The notes: generated by a model from the sequence alone, not told the origin. A DNA stretch of 9,345 bases from Bacteroidota bacterium (GCA_027620595.1 JAQCDI010000076.1:1-9345), one strand, 5' to 3'; positions 1 to 7,262 are shown, numbered from the stretch's first letter. Translations and numbers: made by a program.

Positions 1-55
1 CAAGCAGGCCCGGCCGCGCCAGGTGGAGGTCACATCCGACGTAGAGGGAATAGGC

Positions 56-2236
56 TCAGCGGAAGATTTTCAGACGTTGGCCGACCCGGATGGTATTCGT
101 TGTCAGGTTGTTCCAGTCCTTGATGTTGGCAACGGACACGCCGTAGCGCTGCGCGATGTCAATCAGCGTGTCGCCGCGACGGACGACGTGCTCTGCGGGC
201 TGTCCCTGGGACGAATAGATGTTCAGGCGCTGGCCGACCCGGATGTTCGAGCCCCGGATGTCATTCCACTGCCGGAGCTGCGATACCGTCACGTTGTATC
301 GGGTGGCAATCTCGCTCAGCGTGTCCCCGCGCTGGACCTGGTGCACCACCGACTGGTTGGTCGGCGTGCCGGCGTCCCGTCCGTCGGTATAGATGGTCAA
401 CTGCTGGCCCGAGTTGATGCGGCTGTTGGAGAGGCTGTTCCAGTTCTGGATGTTGTTCACGGCCACCCCGTATCGCGAGGCAATCCCGCTGAGGGTCTCC
501 CCGCGGCGCACGGTATGCACGACACGGACCGGTGCTTCCGCCTCTTTCTGGGGCTGGACGTTGTCCGAGGGACCATCGGAATCGTCCACCCGCTGGCTGG
601 CGGTCCGGACTGGCGTAGCGCTCGGAGCGGCCGGTTCGACCGTTTCCGGAGGGGGTGGGGTCGCAGACGAAGCCAAGGCCTGCTGCTCCATCAGGATGGG
701 CCGGCTCATGCGACGGCGGTACTGGACCGTGGCGCTCGACGCATCGGCAAACTGGATGTCCGGGATCGTGTTCGAATAGTCGGCAATGGGCACCACGAGG
801 CGCTGACCGATCCGGATGTTGGTGGAGCGCAGTCCGTTTTTCTGCATGATCTGTGCTACTGATACCCCGAATTGCGAGCCGATGCCGCTCAGCGTGTCGC
901 CGCGCTTGACGATGTACTCCCCGGACGGCCGGCGGGCCGACTCCGGCAGGGCCTCGTAGGCCACAACGAAGGAATCGTAGGATCCGGTCGGGATGCGCAG
1001 GTAGAAGGCGCCGACGGTGGGGGGCAAGGTGTCCCGGCGAAGGTTCGGGTTGAGGGCCTTGATTGTGTTGACATCCGTGTCCGCCATGGAAGCCACATCC
1101 GAAAGGCTCAGCATGCCCGTTACCGGTACCACATGGTAGGTGTAGTCGGGTCCGGGTTCACCCCGCTCGAGGCCGTAGGCCGAGGGATTCGAGGTGATGA
1201 GCGCAGCGGCGATGTAGGTCGGGATGTAATTGCGCGTCTCGCGCGGCAGGTGGGGGTAGATGTCCCAGAATGTGGGTTTGGCCACACCGCTGGCACGTTT
1301 GGCCCGGTTGATGCATCGCGGGCTGCAATTGTATCCGGCCAGTGCAATCTGCCAGTCCTGGTCGTACGCACGGTACAGGTCCCTGAGGTGCTTGGCGGCG
1401 GCCCGGGTGGCCAACTCGGGGTCCATGCGGTCATCCACCCAGGCGTTCACGTTCAGATCGTAGTAGCGGCCCGTGGCGGCAATGAACTGCCACATGCCCA
1501 CGGCCGATGCCCAGCTGCGGGCCCGCGGGTTGACCCCCGACTCGATCATGGCCAGGTACTTGAGTTCGTCCGGCACGCCTTCTTCCTCGAAGATCTGTTC
1601 GATCATGGGGAAGTAGGTGTCGGCGCGTTTCATCCAGGTCTGCAGGGATTCGCGTCGTTCGCGCAGCAGGAACTCCATGGACGATTCCACCAGCCGGTTC
1701 ATCGTCATGGGGAATTCCGTGCCCACGGGTTGCAGACCGGAAGGGGCCACATCCTCGAGGAGCGGATCCTCGATGGACTCCAGCTGGCTGAAGAGCGCGT
1801 TCCGCAGGTCGAAGATGTCCCCGAAGGCAGTGAACAAGGTGTCCGAAGGGCCATAGACCCGCTCGTATTCGTCCACAAGCACCCGGTATACGGCCGTGAA
1901 GCGCGGATCTTCCAGGAGGTAACTGGCCTTGACCAGCTCGCCGAGTTCGGACATGGCCAGGTCGAGGGCGTCCGCCGCGGCATCCTCGTCGTTCCGGGCC
2001 AGCGAAGCCATCAGGTCAGCCTGGTAGGTATAGAGGACAGAAAGTCGCTCCAGGAACGCAGCATTGGTTACGGTGTCCGGTTCTGCCGAGGCAATCGCAT
2101 GGGCCCGGATGACGGGAGGAGCCAATGCCTGTGGCGGCTTTGCGTCCACCCGGACAAGGTCACGGGAGGCCTGGCGTGCCGATGCCGAGGATACGAGAAG
2201 GAGGAGGATCAGGGCGCTGGCGACAAGATTCCGCAC
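56..2236 (-). CDS. mltD: MltD-like membrane-bound/periplasmic lytic transglycosylase with LysM repeats
   Basis: This is a 726-residue exported enzyme that cleaves peptidoglycan between MurNAc and GlcNAc, leaving 1,6-anhydro ends. I chose the GTG at 2236 because a clean signal peptide follows at once (hydrophobic run at residues 4-15, likely cleavage after SASA at about 20) and AGAGG lies about 10 bases upstream. The open frame runs back to a TTG at 2398, but that stretch does not look like protein. There is no lipobox cysteine, unlike the E. coli MltD lipoprotein. The SLT (transglycosylase) domain covers about residues 208-346, with the probable catalytic Glu232 in the motif AMIESG, followed by GMWQFI, AGYNCSPRCINRA and RNYIPTYIAA. 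A degenerate LysM-like stretch (about 365-416) is followed by four good LysM modules at about 440-484, 572-616, 630-674 and 682-725, the first separated from the rest by a Pro/Ser-rich linker. The upstream neighbour on this strand is pccB, about 200 bases away; no terminator is visible between them. The family call is firm; the exact orthology to mltD is less so. Confidence 0.93.
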   Translation of the reverse strand: MRNLVASALILLLLVSSASARQASRDLVRVDAKPPQALAPPVIRAHAIASAEPDTVTNAAFLERLSVLYTYQADLMASLARNDEDAAADALDLAMSELGELVKASYLLEDPRFTAVYRVLVDEYERVYGPSDTLFTAFGDIFDLRNALFSQLESIEDPLLEDVAPSGLQPVGTEFPMTMNRLVESSMEFLLRERRESLQTWMKRADTYFPMIEQIFEEEGVPDELKYLAMIESGVNPRARSWASAVGMWQFIAATGRYYDLNVNAWVDDRMDPELATRAAAKHLRDLYRAYDQDWQIALAGYNCSPRCINRAKRASGVAKPTFWDIYPHLPRETRNYIPTYIAAALITSNPSAYGLERGEPGPDYTYHVVPVTGMLSLSDVASMADTDVNTIKALNPNLRRDTLPPTVGAFYLRIPTGSYDSFVVAYEALPESARRPSGEYIVKRGDTLSGIGSQFGVSVAQIMQKNGLRSTNIRIGQRLVVPIADYSNTIPDIQFADASSATVQYRRRMSRPILMEQQALASSATPPPPETVEPAAPSATPVRTASQRVDDSDGPSDNVQPQKEAEAPVRVVHTVRRGETLSGIASRYGVAVNNIQNWNSLSNSRINSGQQLTIYTDGRDAGTPTNQSVVHQVQRGDTLSEIATRYNVTVSQLRQWNDIRGSNIRVGQRLNIYSSQGQPAEHVVRRGDTLIDIAQRYGVSVANIKDWNNLTTNTIRVGQRLKIFR
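62..919 (-). repeat. Four LysM-encoding repeats inside the lytic transglycosylase gene
   Basis: Four diverged copies of a roughly 45-codon unit lie at about 919-785, 523-389, 349-215 and 193-62. Each encodes the LysM pattern (V-x-R/K-G-D/E-T-L-x-x-I-A-x-R/Q-Y/F-G/N-V, then N/W-N and I-R-V-G-Q-R-L). LysM modules bind GlcNAc-containing glycans, so they probably tether the enzyme to the cell wall. The last three copies are nearly contiguous with short 12-15 residue spacers; the first stands apart. The last three share Q/D-W-N in the middle where the first has K-N-G, which suggests that they arose by more recent duplication. Confidence 0.9.
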
Positions 2237-2434
2237 GGTGGTCGGGCCTCTGTTCAGGATGAACAATAACGGAGATTGGGAGCGCTGGGAGGGGCCAGGG
2301 CGCCTGGAATGACGACAAAACGGTTCTCCATGCCCCGCTGTGGACGCAATCAGAGTGAAAAAGCGAATCTCCCAAGAAGATCCCGTCCCGGTCCACAATA
2401 ACGCACATTAGCTACAGCAATGCACGCCGCCGGC

Positions 2435-3988
2435 TCAAAGGGGAATGTTTCCGTGCTTGCGGGGCGGATTCTTGGCCGCCTTGTTCTTGAGCATCTGCAG
2501 GCCGCGGATCAGTCGTTTGCGCGTTTCGGCCGGCTCAATCACATCGTCTACATAGCCGTACTCCGCCGCTACGTACGGATTGGCAAACCGTTCGCGGTAC
2601 TCCTCGGTAAAGCGCTCTTCCTCGGCTTTCGGGTCCGATGCCGCAGCAATCTGCCTCCGGTAGATGATCTCAACAGCCCCTTTCGGGCCCATCACGGCGA
2701 TCTCTGCCGTCGGCCAGGCAAAGTTCAGATCTCCCCGGATATGCTTGGAGTTCATGACGTCGTAGGCGCCACCGTACGCCTTCCGGGTGATGACGGTGAT
2801 CTTCGGTACCGTGGCCTCGCAGAACGCATACAGCAGTTTGGCTCCGTTGCGGATGATGCCGCGCCATTCCTGGTCCGTACCGGGCATGAATCCGGGCACG
2901 TCCTCGAAGACCAACAACGGGATGTTGAATGCGTCACAGAAGCGGACGAACCGGGCGCCCTTGACCGAGGAGTCGATGTCCAGGCATCCGGCGAGGACGG
3001 ACGGGTTGTTGGCCACGATACCCACCGTCGAACCGTCCATCCGGGCAAAGCCGACCAGGATATTGGGGGCGTAGTCGGTGTGGATCTCGAGGAAGCGGCC
3101 ATCGTCCACGATGCGGGTGATGACCTCCCGCATGTCGTAGGGCTTGTTGGGGTTCGACGGAACGAGGTCGTTGAGCGAGGTGTCCGCCCGATCGGCCGGA
3201 TCCTCGGTCGGTCGCTGTGGAGGCGGTTCCTCGCAGTTGAGCGGCAGGAACGACATCAATTCGCGGATGGCCTGCAGGCACTCCGCTTCGCTGTTGAAGG
3301 CCAGGTGGGCCACACCGCTCTTGGAGGCATGGGTGTCGGCACCGCCCAGATCCTCGAAGGACACGTCTTCCTGCGTCACCGTTTTCACGACGTTGGGTCC
3401 GGTGACGAACATGTAGCTCGAGGCGCGGACCATGAAGATGAAGTCGGTGATGGCCGGGGAATAGACGGCGCCGCCCGCGCACGGGCCGAGGATGGCCGAA
3501 ATCTGCGGCACGACGCCCGAGGCCATCGTGTTCTGGAGGAAGATGTCCGCATAGCCGCCCAGGGACACCACGCCCTCCTGGATGCGGGCACCGCCCGAGT
3601 CGTTGAGCCCGATGATCGGTGCACCGTTCTCGAGGGCAAGCTTCATGATCTTGACGATCTTGTCGGCATGCGCCTGTCCCAGCGAACCGCCGAAGACGGT
3701 GAAGTCCTGGCTGAACACGTACACCAACCGGCCGTCGATCGTGCCGTACCCGGTTACGACACCGTCCCCGTAGGGCCGGTTCTCGGCCAGGCCGAATTCG
3801 CGGGTCTGGTGCCGCACGAACATGCCCAATTCTTCAAATGACCCGTCATCGAGCAGGATCTCGATGCGCTCCCGCGCCGACAGTTTCCCCTTTTCGTGCT
3901 GCTTGGCAATGCGGTCCGCACCTCCGCCTTCGTGGGCTTCTTCGCGGCGTGCGTACAGGTCCCGGAGCAGTTCGTCGTTGGAAAGCAT
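2435..3988 (-). CDS. pccB: Acyl-CoA carboxylase carboxyltransferase (beta) subunit, propionyl-CoA type
   Basis: This is a 517-residue cytoplasmic subunit that moves the carboxyl group from biotin to an acyl-CoA, most likely propionyl-CoA to methylmalonyl-CoA. The length and collinear motifs match the PccB/MmdA family throughout. The N-terminal part has LSARERIEILLDDGSFEE (37-53), LNDSGGARIQEGV (128-140) and ILGPCAGGAVYSPAITDF (166-183). The C-terminal part has FEDVPGFMPGTDQEW (361-375) and AYGGAYDVMNSKH (404-416). The GGA/AGG-type oxyanion-hole glycines are present in both halves. From memory of actinobacterial PccB/AccD5 work, an Asp at the position of Asp410 (GAYDVM) favours propionyl-CoA over acetyl-CoA; I rely on that for the substrate. 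I chose the ATG at 3988 because homologues start near MLSNDELL. An in-frame TTG at 4030 has a better ribosome-binding site (GAGGGG, 6 bases before it) but would add a Pro/Ser-rich 14-residue tail. The biotin carboxylase/biotin carrier subunit is not in the window. A Na+-pumping methylmalonyl-CoA decarboxylase alpha subunit is the main alternative. Confidence 0.92.
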   Translation of the reverse strand: MLSNDELLRDLYARREEAHEGGGADRIAKQHEKGKLSARERIEILLDDGSFEELGMFVRHQTREFGLAENRPYGDGVVTGYGTIDGRLVYVFSQDFTVFGGSLGQAHADKIVKIMKLALENGAPIIGLNDSGGARIQEGVVSLGGYADIFLQNTMASGVVPQISAILGPCAGGAVYSPAITDFIFMVRASSYMFVTGPNVVKTVTQEDVSFEDLGGADTHASKSGVAHLAFNSEAECLQAIRELMSFLPLNCEEPPPQRPTEDPADRADTSLNDLVPSNPNKPYDMREVITRIVDDGRFLEIHTDYAPNILVGFARMDGSTVGIVANNPSVLAGCLDIDSSVKGARFVRFCDAFNIPLLVFEDVPGFMPGTDQEWRGIIRNGAKLLYAFCEATVPKITVITRKAYGGAYDVMNSKHIRGDLNFAWPTAEIAVMGPKGAVEIIYRRQIAAASDPKAEEERFTEEYRERFANPYVAAEYGYVDDVIEPAETRKRLIRGLQMLKNKAAKNPPRKHGNIPL

Positions 3989-4040
3989 GGTCTTCGAGGA
4001 TGATGGACGAGCGGAAGGGACCGGGCGCAATGATGGCCCC

Positions 4041-5399
4041 TCAGGTTGCGGTTCCGGAATATCGGGCTTCGACGGCGTTGGTGAAATCCACCGCCGTCGT
4101 GGAATAGATGTCTATGCGATAAGGCCGAAAAACCCGGTTGGCAATGATGGCCGAGGCCGTGGCCCAATCGGGGGCTTCCACCAGGTCCGCCATGACGGCC
4201 CGGAACGTGTCCTCATTCCCGTCGAAGAGTTCACGGATGAACCGGTCCCGTTGCCGCACTGCAGTACCGAGGACTACATGCTGGTTCTCGAGTCGGGGTG
4301 CCTCCTGAACGGGAATCGGCTGCGGTGCCTGGGCCGTGTCCGCAGGAGCAGGCGCTGGCGGCGTTGATCCGTCCTCCTTCTTGAAAGACTTCCAAAGGGG
4401 TTGTGCTACGCCCTCGGGATCCGGGGTGGCCGTCGGCGTGGGCTCCGTACGTTGTTGGAATCGTTTCCAGAGGGGCAGGTTGTCCTGCGTTTCGGGTGTG
4501 CTCTCCGGTGCGGGGGTCGGCGCCGCCGCCTGGCGCGCTGGGGCGGGAGCCGGATCAGGGGGCGGTGCAGGCGCAGGCGGCGGCGCCTCGATGGATGCCA
4601 GCACGGATTGCAGGGAGGTGAGGGTTATCATGTCCGCCCGGTGGCGCCGGGCTGCGGCCGCAATGGCTGCTGCCGTGGGGGCCTGATCCTTGGCTTCGAA
4701 GAACCGGATCACCATGGGTACCGGAAGTCCGGCTGGCTGGATACCGGCAAACTGCATCAGGTCCCCGAGCGGGCCGAGCAATTCCATCCAGTCTTCCGTG
4801 CCGTATTCGGCTGTCAGGCGCCGGTCCAGGTGCACCATGGTGGATTCGAACTGGGTACGATCCACACGTTCCCGCTCCCGCCGGGACAACCACGCATCCA
4901 CAGCCCGTCCGATGTAAGGGTACCATATGAAGTAGCTGGCACGGCGTCGCAACGATGCGGCCGGCACGGTATCACTTTCGCCGGAAAAGACGAAGCGAGC
5001 CAGGGTGTTGGCCGGTTCGACCAGGAAATCGAGGACATTCTCGGCGGCCTGGCGGGCCGCTCGCGGCCACTCGTCCGCCGGAAACCGGGCCAGGGACGTG
5101 AGGCGTTGCGCCGTTTCCTGCATCAGGGCATGGAAATCGGAATCATCCTGATTGAACCAGGGTCCTGCGCCGTGGAAGGTTCGTTCAGCTTCCAGGTGTG
5201 CGCGCCGCTCGAGCGTACGCAGCAGGAAGTGCTTGACTCCCTCCGGCAATCGGCTTTCACGGATGGCGGAACCGTCCACAGGCCCGGAGGAGGGCAGGGA
5301 GGCAAGGATGGATTGTTCGATCCGGTTGAGGATGGGCGCCTTCATGGCAAGGACGGCTCGCGCCGCCGGGGTCGTCGGTGGAAGTCGGGATTCTTCCAT
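4041..5399 (-). CDS. Uncharacterised 452-residue protein with Pro/Ala-rich linker and repeated PLWK-x-F motif
   Basis: I do not recognise this protein. It has no signal peptide and no membrane segment, so it is probably cytoplasmic. Three parts are visible. Residues 1-270 look alpha-helical and charged, with FHALMQETAQRL, ASYFIWYPYIGRAVDAWL and a long helical tail. Residues about 271-370 are rich in Pro and Ala and look disordered, and they carry two copies of a short motif, PLWKRFQ (309-315) and PLWKSFK (334-340). Residues 371-452 form a compact, probably folded tail (RDRFIRELFDGNEDTFRAVM, then DWATASAIIANRVFRPYRID, then YSTTAVDFTNAVEARY). Such a layout of two folded ends with a linker bearing short linear motifs suggests a scaffold or adaptor, which is inference. 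The ATG at 5399 is the first start after an in-frame stop at 5445; another in-frame ATG lies at 5345. No Shine-Dalgarno sequence is clear for either. Its stop is 52 bases before the pccB ATG, so the two are probably one operon. The gene's reality is supported by length, codon-like composition and the sensible protein. Confidence 0.8.
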   Translation of the reverse strand: MEESRLPPTTPAARAVLAMKAPILNRIEQSILASLPSSGPVDGSAIRESRLPEGVKHFLLRTLERRAHLEAERTFHGAGPWFNQDDSDFHALMQETAQRLTSLARFPADEWPRAARQAAENVLDFLVEPANTLARFVFSGESDTVPAASLRRRASYFIWYPYIGRAVDAWLSRRERERVDRTQFESTMVHLDRRLTAEYGTEDWMELLGPLGDLMQFAGIQPAGLPVPMVIRFFEAKDQAPTAAAIAAAARRHRADMITLTSLQSVLASIEAPPPAPAPPPDPAPAPARQAAAPTPAPESTPETQDNLPLWKRFQQRTEPTPTATPDPEGVAQPLWKSFKKEDGSTPPAPAPADTAQAPQPIPVQEAPRLENQHVVLGTAVRQRDRFIRELFDGNEDTFRAVMADLVEAPDWATASAIIANRVFRPYRIDIYSTTAVDFTNAVEARYSGTAT

Positions 5400-5400
5400 A

Positions 5401-5458
5401 CGCGGAATCCCGCGCTGGGTTTGGCCAGCAACCGTGCCGTCCGCTCAGGTGCGGACGG
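5401..5458 (-). other. Two small hairpins in the leader of the 452-residue protein gene
   Basis: Two perfect short inverted repeats lie just before the minus-strand start codon at 5399. The nearer is CGCGG (5401-5405) with CCGCG (5410-5414) around a four-base loop, ending one base before the ATG. The farther is CCGTCCGC (5437-5444) with GCGGACGG (5451-5458) around a six-base loop. On the minus-strand RNA both would lie in the 5' leader, and the first could limit ribosome access because it covers the place where a ribosome-binding site would be. Neither is followed by a T-run, so they are not typical terminators. The role is inference; only the inverted repeats are seen. Confidence 0.4.
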
Positions 5459-5699
5459 AGATCTCATCCGCAGTCCGGCCACCGCCCCCACCATGCATCA
5501 GAACGCTGAATATGCAGATCCCATGAAAGCCCTTCCCTGAGGAATGGATGAAGCCCATACGGCGTCCATCGGGTGTAATGAAGCCGGGGTTTTTTCAACT
5601 CCGGATTGCGCGCGTCTTAAGGAACCGGAAGCCGGGACGATAACCCTTCCGAGGCGAAAACTGATTTCATCCAGGATTTGTCTCAAGGCGGTTTGTCCC

Positions 5700-5743
5700 G
5701 GAAAGGGCCCGGTCCTGTAAGACCGGGCCCTTTCCATTTTCTT
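5700..5743 (+). terminator. Strong intrinsic-terminator-like hairpin just upstream of the envelope protein gene
   Basis: A perfect 15-bp stem pairs GGAAAGGGCCCGGTC (5700-5714) with GACCGGGCCCTTTCC (5721-5735) around the loop CTGTAA. It is followed on the plus strand by ATTTTCTT, a moderate U-tract; on the minus strand no T-run follows, so the plus strand is the likely direction. It ends 28 bases before the ATG at 5764. No plus-strand coding gene lies upstream of it in the window. It must therefore end an unannotated small RNA, stop antisense read-in towards the envelope gene, or act as an attenuator in that gene's leader. The stem is seen directly; the function is inference. Confidence 0.7.
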
Positions 5744-5763
5744 GCCATCCATCGCCACCTGTC

Positions 5764-7059
5764 ATGGTTCTGAATACGGTTCGTCGTCTGGCAGCCCTCT
5801 TCGCGCTCGTGTTGATGACCGCTTTGCCGTCTATGGCCCAGGACGGCAACGGTCGTCCTGAATCCCTGACGGTTTTTCTCGACTGCGAACACTCCTGCGA
5901 TTTTGACTACATCCGTCGCACGATCCCTTACGTGGATTGGGTCCGGGACCGGGAAGAAGCCGACGTCCACATGCTTGTCACGAGTCAGACCACAGGCTCG
6001 GGCGGACGGAATTACGAGGTGCAGTTCATCGGCCTGAAGGCCCTCGATGCCCTTCAGGATGTACATGTCTTCTTGTCCGGCTCCATCAACACGGATGCAG
6101 AGCGCCGCGAAGGTCTGACCGCAACCATGGCCGCCGGTCTGGTCCGTTTCTTGTTGACTACCGAAATGGGTCGCAACCTACAGGTGTCGGTACCGGTCCT
6201 GGCCCAGAGTCAGGCTCCGGATCTGCAGCAGGGCCCGATCGTGGATCCCTGGGACTACTGGGTGTTCAACATCCGCATGAACGGGGATGTAGAGGGAGAG
6301 GAGAACGAGAAGCAGTACAGCGTGGAAACCCGGGTTTCGGCCGACCGCGTGACCGAAGAATGGAAACTCGGCTTGAGCGGCCGATTCAATTACCGGGAGA
6401 ACCGCTTCGACTTGTCCTCGGGAACTGTCCGGTCCACCCGTCGGGACGGCAATGTCTACGGGCAAGTGGTCAAGAGTGTGAGCGAACGGTGGTCTGCCGG
6501 GTTCACCACCTACAACACGACGTCCTCGTCCAACAACACGGATCTGTCCGTTTCGCTGTCGCCGACGGTAGAGTATGCCTTTTTCCCCTATTCGCAGACA
6601 TCCACGCGGGATTTCCGCGCCCGTTATGAGGTCAACTTCCGGCACAACCGCTATGACGAGCTGACCGTCTACAACGAGACCGAGCAGACCTTGGTGCAGA
6701 ACCAGTTCATGCTCTTCACCAACTTCCGGCAACCCTGGGGGTCGGCAGGGGCCCGGCTCAGTATGGAATCCTACGTGACCGATTTCGAGGAGTCCCTCTT
6801 CGACCTCTACAACGTCAGCCTGCGTGGCAACCTGGACGTCCGCATTGCGCGGGGGCTCTCGGTAAGTTTCGACGCGGAGGTCTCCTCGGTCCACGACCAG
6901 ATCTGGCTGCCGCAACAGGAATCCAACGACGAGGAGATCCTGTTGGGCAACAAGGCCTTGCCGACCAGCTTCGACTACGAGGTCGGCTTCGGATTCAGCT
7001 ACCGGTTCGGGTCCATCTACAACAACGTCGTGAACCCCCGTTTGGGTTGGGGTGGTTGA
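5764..7059 (+). CDS. Secreted envelope protein: cysteine-pair N-terminal domain plus probable outer-membrane beta-barrel
   Basis: This 431-residue protein begins with a signal peptide (hydrophobic 9-21, likely cleavage after SMA at 25) and so acts in the periplasm or outer membrane. Residues about 35-135 form a small domain opening with FLDCEHSCDFDYIRRTIPYV and continuing with VRDREEADVHMLVTSQ and GSGGRNYEVQFIG. The two cysteines (41 and 45) could form a disulfide. The alternating beta/alpha pattern reminds me of TolB/CsgG-like N-terminal domains, which is a loose impression only. From about 160 (DPWDYWVFNI) to the end, the chain is a series of amphipathic strands rich in Tyr, Asn, Arg and Thr (FNYREN, GFTTYN, RARYEVNFRHN, VSLRGNLDVRI, FGFSYRFGS), typical of an outer-membrane barrel of some 10-14 strands. 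It ends in NNVVNPRLGWGG, without the usual terminal aromatic residue. I recall similar unnamed proteins in Bacteroidota and Acidobacteriota but know no function. No Shine-Dalgarno sequence precedes the ATG; the terminator-like hairpin lies 28 bases upstream. Confidence 0.85.
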   Translation: MVLNTVRRLAALFALVLMTALPSMAQDGNGRPESLTVFLDCEHSCDFDYIRRTIPYVDWVRDREEADVHMLVTSQTTGSGGRNYEVQFIGLKALDALQDVHVFLSGSINTDAERREGLTATMAAGLVRFLLTTEMGRNLQVSVPVLAQSQAPDLQQGPIVDPWDYWVFNIRMNGDVEGEENEKQYSVETRVSADRVTEEWKLGLSGRFNYRENRFDLSSGTVRSTRRDGNVYGQVVKSVSERWSAGFTTYNTTSSSNNTDLSVSLSPTVEYAFFPYSQTSTRDFRARYEVNFRHNRYDELTVYNETEQTLVQNQFMLFTNFRQPWGSAGARLSMESYVTDFEESLFDLYNVSLRGNLDVRIARGLSVSFDAEVSSVHDQIWLPQQESNDEEILLGNKALPTSFDYEVGFGFSYRFGSIYNNVVNPRLGWGG

Positions 7060-7127
7060 AGCCGGATTACCCGGCAGGATTGTAGGGTCGGCTCCTACTT
7101 CTCCTTCGTGGAGGTGCCTATATCCAC

Positions 7128-7199
7128 GGGGCCGCGTCCGGCGTATCGTACCAGAGGAATCACAGAGTGCAGTCCCGCTGTACCGCCGGACGCGGCCCC
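7128..7199. repeat. 72-base element with perfect 16-bp inverted-repeat arms
   Basis: The arm GGGGCCGCGTCCGGCG (7128-7143) is the exact reverse complement of CGCCGGACGCGGCCCC (7184-7199), with 40 bases between. Inside, a further stem can form: GTGCAG (7168-7173) with CTGTAC (7179-7184 region) around TCCCG, with one G-U pair. The predicted RNA would be a long stem topped by a branched or internal-loop head. No T-run follows on either strand, which argues against a plain intrinsic terminator. It could be a structured RNA, a transcription-ending or mRNA-stabilising 3' structure for the upstream gene, or a small repeat element present elsewhere in the genome. Confidence 0.6.
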
Positions 7200-7262
7200 A
7201 GGGCCCCCGGATAAAACGGAAGGCGGATCTGACGACCGCCGACGGGTCTGCATGGTGCTGAC

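Larger units (their letters stand above)
5400..5763. other. Divergent intergenic region
   Basis: These 364 bases separate the minus-strand 452-residue protein gene from the plus-strand envelope protein gene, so promoters for both should lie here. I see no -35/-10 pair I would defend. Open frames in it, such as the minus-strand one at 5758-5498, run through the strong hairpin at 5700-5735 and give a low-complexity, protein-unlike translation, so I treat the region as non-coding. It holds the two leader hairpins at 5401-5458, a weak stem CCGGGG/CTCCGG around a T6 run (5584-5604), a 7-bp inverted repeat CCGGGAC (5632-5638) with GTCCCGG (5695-5701), and the terminator-like hairpin. No tRNA or known riboswitch core was recognised. 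Confidence 0.6.

Noticed and set aside
1..33. Possible start of another minus-strand gene (GTG at 33) just after the transglycosylase
   Set aside because: Only 11 codons are visible, with no clear ribosome-binding site, so it cannot be supported.
23..2269. Long plus-strand open frames opposite the transglycosylase gene (279 and 465 codons)
   Set aside because: They are antisense shadows of a GC-rich gene; their apparent repeats mirror the LysM repeats, and the translations show no domain or signal peptide.
2420..3841. 473-codon plus-strand open frame opposite the carboxylase subunit
   Set aside because: The opposite strand encodes a full, motif-complete PccB-family protein; this frame is its shadow, rich in Arg, Gly, His and Val.
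4401..5540. 379-codon plus-strand open frame opposite the 452-residue protein
   Set aside because: Its translation is Arg/Gly-rich and low in complexity, while the minus-strand frame gives a sensible protein with ordered ends and a linker.
5584..5604. CCGGGG/CTCCGG stem with a T6 run
   Set aside because: The T-run is in the loop, not after the stem, and the stem is only six pairs with one G-U, so it is not a terminator.
5498..5758. 86-codon minus-strand open frame in the divergent region
   Set aside because: It runs straight through the 15-bp terminator-like stem and shows no recognisable protein features.
7150..7185. Cobalamin-riboswitch-like wording (AGGAATC followed by GCAGTCCCGC)
   Set aside because: The spacing between the two blocks is too short, the following ACTGTGA-type block is missing, and the neighbours have no cobalamin link. 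Probably coincidence.
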